DNA of 64,000 nt from Megaustenia siamemsis (lineage: Eukaryota > Mollusca > Gastropoda > Stylommatophora > Ariophantidae): positions 60,084,092 to 60,148,091 of the forward strand of contig JAVIAB010000101.1 of NCBI GenBank assembly GCA_032433765.1, in the 5' to 3' direction. Below the pieces are notes generated by a model, which made no database searches, was not told the origin of the DNA, and worked only from the letters and a program-made list of their open reading frames with translations. The position numbers and the translations under genes were made by a program. Position 1 is the stretch's first letter, and every line of letters begins with the position of its first letter. Positions 57,181 through 64,000 of this stretch are shown one piece after another.

Positions 57181-57310
57181 TTTCACTTAGAAGTGCCTGT
57201 TTTGGAAATCACGTGTTGGCTCTTCACAGCACATGTACGACATAAGTCCATCCTCTCTTCCTAAATGTTACTGAGATCGTTGGTTCAATGACCAGTACAG
57301 TTAATTAGTT

Positions 57311-57625
57311 AGCTACTGAGTAAGTGCTCTGTGCATTAAGCTGTGCGTTTCATCCGTTTTGATCATGTTTCGATATCTCTATTGATTACGGTGAATGATG
57401 ATATCGTATAACAGGGAAGAGTTGGCTGTGTTCACTTTCTGTGTGGTTTCGAATTATGTCTTTTAGAGTGTGCTGAGACTGCTATGATGGGTACTACAGC
57501 TACCTTTCTTTGTTTGCGAAACGAGATGGTAATTCGGATGATTCCACAGACACGGGCGGTTGAGCAATTATGTATTTTAATTCGTTGGCAGTGACATCGA
57601 GGCCTTCCATAAACATAATCATACA
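57311..57625 (+). repeat. Unclassified interspersed repeat, copy 1 (~315 bp)
   Basis: Aligns collinearly with 62523-62843: AGCTACTGAGTAAGTGCTCTGTGCA, GTTTCATCCGTTTTGATCATG, GATGATATCGTAT, GACAGGGAA, GTGCTGAGACTGCTAT, GATTCCAC and TTTTAATTCGTT occur in the same order and spacing. No tRNA boxes, terminal inverted repeats or coding frame were seen. It could be a SINE-like body, a MITE or part of a larger element. Confidence 0.75.
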
Positions 57626-57799
57626 ATTAATTACAAATGTATGAAACATTTGATGCGCTGTCAGTACTAGATCACATTACTCACGTAGCTTGCAAAATTT
57701 AAAATGTCATCAAGCTGGAAAAAAAAACATATTTTAAACAAAAAACAAATGTAGTTCAAACTCTAGTATTTAAATATATAGATAAATATATAGCAAAGT

Positions 57800-58040
57800 A
57801 AAAAAAAAAAAGAATTAAATTGCCCCATCACGCCCAGTGGCGTATATGGAATATGATGTTAGTGACATTTTTTGTAAGGCTAGTGTAGTTGATAGTACGC
57901 TCGTGCATCTTTACTTTCACATAATAAAATCCGGTATCCATTTAAGGCTGTATGAACCCGGAGGCCATCGTCCAGGATCGAACACCGATCGTTTGTCCTT
58001 TGCAATCCAGTTCACTAACCACAGATCTATCGTGGCTCCT
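57800..58040 (-). mobile_element. SINE A copy
   Basis: Minus-strand copy with an A run at 57800-57811 (the sense T tail), CACGCCCAGTGGCGTATATGG, a shortened core, and the head complement AGTTCACTAACCACAGATCTATCG near 58008-58032. The core between ~57870 and 57890 is shortened relative to other copies. No clear TSD. Confidence 0.82.
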
Positions 58041-58439
58041 AAATGTTGGCTTTGAAACAATCAGTGACATTATCATTGATCGCTGCAACCACATGATATA
58101 CATAAAACATAATGATTTGCTTTGCTTCAGTTGATTTGGTGAAATGGAATAAGCGGATATTAATAAAAGAGATTTGAGGAGTCACATAACAAGAACATTG
58201 CTTAATTATATTTTTACTGGAAAGAACCAAGGATAGAATCAACATGGAGTTTGGGAAACACAATTTTGTAATTAGGAAACTGTAGAGAAGTTATTTTCTG
58301 TTGGTAGGAAAAATGCACAGAAGTAAGTAGCTCAGTTTAGGAAATAGCTAAATAATAGCAGTGCTGCGGTAGTGCATATAGCAGGAGTAAGTAGTAGGGT
58401 ACACTCATACAAGGCAGTGTGACAGCTTTGCAAAAAAGG

Positions 58440-58500
58440 AACACAACAAAATACTGACGTTTCGGCCGACACGCAGCCTTCCTCAGAAAGCGAGAACAAC
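58440..58500 (-). ncRNA. Hammerhead-ribozyme-like motif of a Penelope-like element
   Basis: The minus strand reads CTGAGGA (58486-58480), AGGCTGCGTGTCGGCC (a stem II with a GGC/GCC pairing and loop), GAAAC (58463-58459) and GTC (58459-58457). This is the conserved hammerhead order with the very short stem III described for Penelope-like retroelements. I do not see convincing stem I complementarity in the flanks (CTCGCTTT and AGTATTTTG). It is probably a remnant and not an active ribozyme. Confidence 0.55.
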
Positions 58501-58544
58501 ACAAACGAAGGTAAACTCTACTACATCTTGATATGAGTTTCGTT

Positions 58545-58718
58545 TAGTTTAGTTTAGTTCAGTTCGTTTTAGTTTAGTTTAATTTAATTTAGTTTAGTTT
58601 AGTTTAGTTAAGTTTAGTTTAGTTTAGTTTAGTTTAGTTTAGTTTAGTTTAGTTTAGTTTAGTTTGTTTAGTTTAGTTTAGTTTAGTTTAGTTTAGTTTA
58701 GTTTAGTTTAGTTTAGTT
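58545..58718. repeat. (GTTTA)n pentanucleotide microsatellite
   Basis: About 34 units of GTTTA with a few slips. 58041-58439 and 58719-59199 hold nothing recognisable. Confidence 0.96.
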
Positions 58719-59199
58719 ATTACGATTATCCGACAATAACTTAATAGTTCAACACTATTCTTGTCAGTAGCATAATAAGATTATATTCTTCTGAATCATC
58801 TCTTTGATCATTCTACGAAGTACATTATTTTATGTATTATTTGGTTACCTTCATTGTGTTGCCCAAATTTTAATATTCTTCATTTTTTTTTTAGTTTATG
58901 TAGCCATTTTTGACTGATATATGACGTTTATCACACAAAAATGGTATCATATAATCACACAAATGATCATTCGGCACAAAAAATACTGTCGAAAGACAAA
59001 TAGTGAATTTGTGGCTTAGAACTCGTGGTTAGATACACAAACAATGTAACTCCAATTTTAAATCAGTCGTATTATGTGAAACATTAATACAGTGAAGATG
59101 ATAATCACGGAGATGTAGATCATTAATGGATGCTTCCAAAGAATAAAATGATGAAATCGGCAGGACAAAACCATGAACGTAGGTAAAGTTCAAATCAAA

Positions 59200-59440
59200 T
59201 ATCAATAGATAAAGCAGACGCAACAAAGACGATGTCGCTGGATAGGACACTCCCTGTTGAAGCCAACAGAGAATATTGCACGACAGGGTATTTTTGGAAT
59301 CTCCAGATGAATAGACACAGAGGAAGACTAAAATATTCTTGGAAGTAGAAATGAAGAAAATGGGAAGACAGAATGATTTTTTTTTTTAAATTGCAAGAAA
59401 CATAATGGCTTGGAAAGTGGCTACCTGTCTTAAAACCCTC
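59200..59440 (+). mobile_element. LINE family IX C-terminal fragment
   Basis: Plus-strand codons, across frameshifts: RRCRWIGHSL-like start, ANRILHDRVFLESPDE, TQRKTKIFLEVEMKKMGRQN, IMAWKVATCLKTL. This is the decayed form of the widespread LINE C-terminus RWIGHxLRKxxxxIxxxALxWNPxGKRxRGRPxxTWRR(D)xExxxKxxG. It is interrupted by a T run at ~59379-59389. Confidence 0.6.
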
Positions 59441-59724
59441 ACTTTTACAACTATCCTCATCAAAACATGACAGTACTCACAATCTCTTTATTGGTCCACA
59501 CTCCAGTAAGCTGGTAAGACATAGCAAGCTAGGGTTAAGCAATGAAGTATTTTAGAAACATACGTGTATTACTTTTATTAAAACCATTTTAATCACATAC
59601 ATACATAATGTAGTTTGTCATATTAACACCACTGTGTATTGATATGTCTTTGCGTTTTTGTTGAACAAAATACATGACAATCACGAAGATGCATAACTTG
59701 TTGATTCTTGCCTATATTAGAAGG

Positions 59725-59890
59725 ATGGAAATATCAGTGGACGAAGTAGATATAACGAAGACGATGGCTCTGAGTAAGACACACCCAGAGGAAGCCAACA
59801 GAAAGAATTACACAATAGGCCCTTTTTGGAATCTCCAAACGAAAAGACAAAGACAAAGACTAAACTATTAATGGAGAAGGCAAGTAGCAA
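59725..59890 (+). mobile_element. LINE family IX C-terminal fragment, second copy
   Basis: GAGGAAGCCAACAGAAAGAA, CCCTTTTTGGAATCTCCAAA and GACAAAGACAAAGACTAAAC parallel the sequence at 59255-59330. The open frame at 59674-59871 is in a different register from the family protein. 59441-59724 is unrecognised. Confidence 0.55.
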
Positions 59891-59984
59891 ATAAAAATGG
59901 TCTACATGTTGTATTTGTTATTTTTGCTAGCTTCCTTATCACTGATTACTCGGGGAAAAAAAGACAAAAAATCAACAGAAAAAA

Positions 59985-60088
59985 CATGGACCACAGCAGC
60001 ATCGAACCCGTACTCAGTGGCACAACGCCTTGCCACAAAAAGCCAAACGCTACGGAACACTGCCACTCAGCTACACTTATCTAACTAG
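59985..60088 (-). mobile_element. SINE E copy, left arm of an inverted pair
   Basis: The plus-strand sequence ATCGAACCCGTACTCAGTGG, ACAACGCCTTGCCACAAAAA and ACTGCCACTCAGCTA is the complement of the SINE E head. It shows only the tRNA-like part plus a short A-rich stretch (59955-59985). It pairs with 60133-60225 as an inverted repeat with an ~85-bp arm and few mismatches. Confidence 0.8.
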
Positions 60089-60352
60089 GCTGAGTGGCAG
60101 TGATCCCCAGCGTTTGGCAGAGGAAGCTAAATATTTAGCTGAGTGGCAGTGTTCCCTAGCATTTGGCTTTTCGTGGCAAGGCGCTGTGCCACTGAGTACG
60201 GGTTCGATCCTGCTGTGGTCCATATTTTTTATGTTGTTGATTATTTGTCATTTTTTCCGAGTGTTGTAAACATACCACTTCCTCTGAATTGATTCGCTGA
60301 TTATCGCCTCGGAAGTTTCCTTCTATAATAATATTCATTTATTATTATTTGT
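60089..60352 (+). mobile_element. SINE E copy, right arm of an inverted pair, with partial head repeat
   Basis: The A box appears twice: GCTGAGTGGCAGTGATCCCC (60089) and GCTGAGTGGCAGTGTTCCCT (60138). B box GGGTTCGATCCTG follows near 60200, then the family body (CGAGTGTTGTAAACATACCA, GCCTCGGAAGTTTCC) and an ATT-rich tail (60328-60352). Direct repeats TCCTTATCACTGAT with a following YACYSGGG-like run occur at 59933-59954 and 60354-60374, outside both arms. Confidence 0.82.
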
Positions 60353-60354
60353 GT

Positions 60355-60570
60355 CCTTATCACTGATCACCGGGCTAAGCCATAGGTGTGAACACCAGTA
60401 GCAGATCTCATTACCCAAAGGTCAAGGCAGGGTAACGCCCGGAAGAAACCACGAATTCATTTTTCTCATTGTTGATAAATCGCCACGGTCTGTGTTGGCT
60501 TTGAACCCACGTCTAACCTAGAGGTTGAAGTGGTATCCATGTACAATATAATCGGATACAAAATAAAAGC
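60355..60570 (-). mobile_element. SINE C copy
   Basis: Ends with GGCTTTGAACCCACGTCTAACC, the complement of a tRNA B box (GGGTTCAAAGCC), preceded by a variable body. Begins TTATCACTGATCACCGGGCT AAGCC ATAGGTG, which matches the start of the next copy at ~60630. The A-box region (CTAGAGGTTGAAGTGG complement) is weak. Confidence 0.55.
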
Positions 60571-60624
60571 TGTCGAAAAGTGGACACGGGATTGTATTTT
60601 ACATTATTTACTTTTTGCATCATT

Positions 60625-61005
60625 ATCACTGCACACCGGGCGAACCTATAGGTGATTCAATATTCTCGATAAAATTAAAAAGATAATCCTGTCCCATGCG
60701 CAAGAACTCCATATCACGGCCTGGAATCCAAGGTGTGAGTAAACACCTTGCTCACAAGTTTGTCCAGACAGCGGCAATATGTATGGCCTACTCTTTTCGA
60801 TTTTAACTGCAAACTAATCTTTAACGTGCGCAAGTGCACACGAGACGTTCCTTTTATTGTCAATATCTGAGAGTGCTAGACATTGAATCTCACTATCCAG
60901 GAGATCAGGGGAGGGTGACGTCATAAATAAACCAAGGATCAATTAAAATTTCCTGTTTACAAAAAAATAAACCGCTTCTGTTAGGCTTTGAACTCGGATC
61001 CCTTA
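60625..61005 (-). mobile_element. SINE C copy, longer
   Basis: Begins ATTATCACTGCACACCGGGCG AACC TATAGGTG and contains TTTAACGTGCGCAAGTGCAC and GGAGATCAGGGGAGGGTGACG. It ends GGCTTTGAACTCGGATCCC, the complement of a B box. It runs directly into the 35-bp minisatellite. Confidence 0.6.
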
Positions 61006-61925
61006 CATAATTCTAAGAAAGCTGTATCTACAATCCTTTACATAATTCTAAGAAAGCTGTATCTACAATCCTTTACAGAATTCTAAGAAAGCTGTATCTA
61101 CAATCATTTACATAATTCTAAGAAAGCTGTATCTACAATCCTTTACATAATTCTAAGAAAGTTGTATCTACAATCCTTTACAGAATTCTAAGAAAGCTGT
61201 ATCTACAATCATTTACATAATTCTAAGAAAAATGTATCTACAATCTTTTACATAATTCTAAGAAAGCTGTATCTACAATCATTTACAGAATTCTAAGAAA
61301 GCTGTATCTACAATCATTTACAAAATTCTAAGAAAGCTGTATCTACAATCATTTACAGAATTCTAAGAAAGCTGTATCTACAATCATTTACAGAAATCTA
61401 AGAAAGCTGTATCTACAATGATTTACATAATTCTAATAAATCTATATCTACAATCGTTTACAGAATTCTAAGAAATATGTATCTACAATCATTTACAGAA
61501 TTCTAAGAAAGCTATATCTACAATTATTTACAGAATTCTAAGAAAGCTGTATTTACAATCACTTACAGAATTCTAAGAAATCTATATATACAATCATTTA
61601 CAGAATTCTAAGAAAGCTGTATTTACAATCATTTACAGAATTCTAAGAAAGCTATATCTACAATCCTTTACAAAATTCTAAAAAACTATATTCACAATCC
61701 TTTACAAAATTCTAAGATATATATATCTACAATCCTTTACAAAATTCTAAGAAATCTATATTTACAATCCTTTACAAAATTAAAAGAAATCTATATTTAC
61801 AATCCTTTACAAAATTAAAAGAAATCTATATTTACAATCCTTTACAAAATTAAAAGAAATCTATATCTACAATCCTTTACAAAATTAAAAGAAATCTATA
61901 TCTACAATCCTTTACAAAACGACAC
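61005..61925. repeat. 35-bp minisatellite, ~26 copies
   Basis: CTTTACATAATTCTAAGAAA plus GCTGTATCTACAATC repeats from the end of SINE C. Variation is graded: CATTTACAGAATTC dominates in the middle and CCTTTACAAAATTAAAAG at the 3' end, with units becoming ~34-35 bp. Ends at AAAACGACACTT. 61926-62522 is unrecognised. Confidence 0.95.
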
Positions 61926-62522
61926 TTAAAAAAAAAAAGAAATCAATCCAGAAAGGAAACGTTCATTAATACTTGATTGAAAAAATAAAAATATCATTTT
62001 TCTGATTTGTTCTGAGAAATGACGGTTTAAACACATATTGCTGGCTAAGAAAAATCAAGAGATGAGACAAATAGGTTGTTTCGAACACTTTAAAGGGACA
62101 GCCGCAGTTTTAGGGAATTTGCACCGAGATTTGTTCGTCGTAGGCTGCTTTCACTAGAGTAATCAGGAATGTAAAGGAAACGAAATTGTTGTGTACGACA
62201 TCGTTGTGTTGTACGTCATCGTAATAGTTCATAGTACATCCCAAGACCGGACGTATGCTTGTCTTACGGCCTGTTGTTTGATGTGCAACTGGGATAATCT
62301 GACGATGAACTGTGTGTCTATATGTTCGGAATTGGAGTCAACAACTATGGCCTAACATCATCAAGTGCTATACATTGTTTTAAAAAATACGACAATCATC
62401 ATTTTCAAGAGGACGAGAACTCCCGGTATATGATGAATAGGCGGCGAGAACAATTGAAGGCTATGCATGAAAAGTGTTCCTTGTTGCAGTTTCCTCATAA
62501 TCCAAGTCCGACTTGTTACAGG

Positions 62523-62843
62523 AGCTACTGAGTTAAGTGCTCTGTGCACATCGTGAGTTGTGTGTTTCATCCGTTTTGATCATGTTTCGACATTCCAATT
62601 GTTTACGATGAGTGATGATATCGTATGACAGGGAACATATGGCTGTGTTCACATTCTGTGCGGTTTCGTCTAAGGTCTTTTGGCATGTGCTGAGACTGCT
62701 ATTATGGGACTACATGTACTTTTCTTTGTTTGGGAGATGGGATAGTAATTCGACTGATTCCACTGGCACGGGCTGTTGATAAATTATGGATTTTAATTCG
62801 TTTGCGGTGATAATGGGGCCGTCCATAACCATAACCTTCATGG
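62523..62843 (+). repeat. Unclassified interspersed repeat, copy 2
   Basis: Second, collinear copy of the repeat at 57311-57625, in the same orientation and 5.2 kb away. Similarity ends near CCATAACCATAACC. 62844-63570 contains no recognised feature. Confidence 0.75.
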
Positions 62844-63570
62844 GACTACGTTTATATAGTTACCTGTGGTTGTCATGATGATCTGCATCATTTATAACGT
62901 GAGAGAGACTACGTTAGTTTTTGACGGAATATGTTCCTGTTGAAATTGTAAAATCAAGTATTTGTTGAATCCAGCAAAAAGTAACTAATGGCCTAGTAGC
63001 TGATGAATAAGAAATATTTGGAAAAAGTATAAAAACACCAATATTTCAGAAACATGACCACTAAATAGAAAAAGCAGAAACTAAAACTTAAGGGATTGAA
63101 ATGTGGATTTACTGAAGAAAGAAATAAACTTGGTGGATAAATACATCAATGTTGAAACATAAAATATGACGTCATCCAAACAGGACCAGTGATTTTTTTT
63201 ACGCATATACTTAATAGCTTACTAAAGTACGTGTATAAACATAAGGTAAACGAGGTTGAAGCCAAGTTAATAGTTGGATATGAGAGTTATGACATCATGT
63301 ACCATCATGGGTATAAAGACGCGTCCTAGTAGCCAACCATGGTACGGAGACTGTTCAACATGATGGTGAAGTCATTCACGGTTTATGGGGTTGTATTTGC
63401 CATTAACCTAATGAACGTAAAAAAAGTAATTAACGTAACTTACAGATACAATTACTTACTATATTTGTTCTAACTTTGCCATCGGTTTCCAGAATCTAGG
63501 AAACAAATATAAATGTATTTCTAAAATAAAAACAGTTATGGAGATGTAGTATTAATACTTATTAATCGTT

Positions 63571-63797
63571 TTACTGCGATAGCTCAGTAGTTTGTGAACT
63601 GAACTACAAAGGACAAGAGGTAGGGTTCAATCCCAACTGACGGCTTCTGGTTGTCCCATCATGTAATGAGTACGGGTTTTCATTTTCTGGGAAAGTAAAT
63701 CGACACGGGCGTAATACCTACCACATTATACCAAAAATCATGTGCCGAAGGTCTGTAAAACTTATGGTCACTAACACCATATTTCCTATACGCGATA
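63571..63797 (+). mobile_element. SINE A copy, sense orientation
   Basis: A box GATAGCTCAGTAGTTTGTGA and B box GGGTTCAATCCCAAC, then the core (TTTTCTGGGAAAGTAAATCG, CGTAATACCTACCACATTAT, AATCATGTGCCGAAGGTCTG, CACTAACACCATATTTCC). The 3' end is replaced at TATACGCGA by the 62-bp minisatellite. Confidence 0.85.
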
Positions 63798-64000
63798 TTC
63801 TCTGTGTCTTGCTTGGTCTCCCAAAGAATATTGCATTCACCACGGCCTGTCTGAAAAGAATCTCTGTCTCTTGCCTAGTCTCCCACAGAACGTTGCCATC
63901 ACCACGGCCCGTCTGAAAATAATCTCTGTCTCTTGCCTAGTCTCCCACAGAACGCTGTATCCACTGCGACCTGTCTGATATAATCTCTGTCTCTTGCCTA
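63798..64000. repeat. ~62-bp minisatellite, at least 3.3 copies, runs off the window
   Basis: CTTGCCTAGTCTCCCACAGA ACGTTGCC ATCACCACGGCCCGTCTGAA and AATAATCTCTGTCT repeat. Layout and motifs (CCCACAGAACGTTGC, CACCAC, TCTCTGTCTC) match the array at 440-895. Confidence 0.88.

Noticed and set aside
58545..58718. Telomere-like repeat
   Set aside because: The unit is GTTTA, not TTAGGG or a known invertebrate telomere unit, and it is a short internal microsatellite.

Overview
This 64 kb window is AT-rich eukaryotic DNA, almost certainly from an invertebrate animal. I would guess a mollusc or another lophotrochozoan at moderate-to-low confidence, from the style of the LINE C-termini, the tRNA-headed SINEs and the minisatellite load. 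I find no host protein-coding gene, no rRNA, no functional tRNA and no bacterial-type operon. What can be read is decayed retrotransposons, short interspersed elements, one TA-flanked DNA transposon, and more than fifteen micro- and minisatellite arrays that by my count cover roughly 12 kb.

Layout. 0-9 kb is satellite-dominated: a 61-bp array, a composite SINE with a 12-bp target-site duplication (TSD), a 274-bp tandem duplication, a 1.8 kb ACT-type trinucleotide tract, and a 1.8 kb CT/TA-laced minisatellite. A 263-bp inverted copy of the trinucleotide tract sits inside that minisatellite. 9.3-11.8 kb holds a SINE and a Tc1/mariner-superfamily-like element with inverted termini (GTCCGTTCAGA) and TA flanks, next to a second truncated copy. 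12-23 kb alternates minisatellites (85, 31, 44 and 45 bp) with LINE 3' ends and SINEs. 23-44 kb is a graveyard of LINE fragments on both strands. It includes two copies of an RNase H-bearing LINE, a nearly readable reverse transcriptase, and a LINE interrupted by another LINE. 44-64 kb continues with further LINE and SINE copies, short-period arrays, Penelope-type hammerhead-ribozyme-like motifs and an inverted SINE pair.

For bookkeeping I label LINE families I to XI and SINE families A, B, C and E; the labels are mine. Families I, II and III end in a (TGA)n tail whose first triplet is the stop codon. Families VI and XI likewise stop inside, or directly against, their tandem-repeat tails. Family IV ends in a GAA-rich tail. 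Families VI and XI resemble LINEs with a C-terminal RNase H (R1/I-like); the others resemble RTE/Jockey-type elements, but I cannot assign clades without a phylogeny.

No undescribed functional gene system is visible. The most informative signals are structural: several insertions bounded by TSDs, a nested LINE-in-LINE insertion, a SINE whose sense-strand 3' end is oligo(T) inside its TSDs, an in-frame duplication of a reverse-transcriptase catalytic box, an inverted SINE dimer between ~20-bp direct repeats, the inverted satellite transfer, and minisatellites that begin at transposon boundaries.
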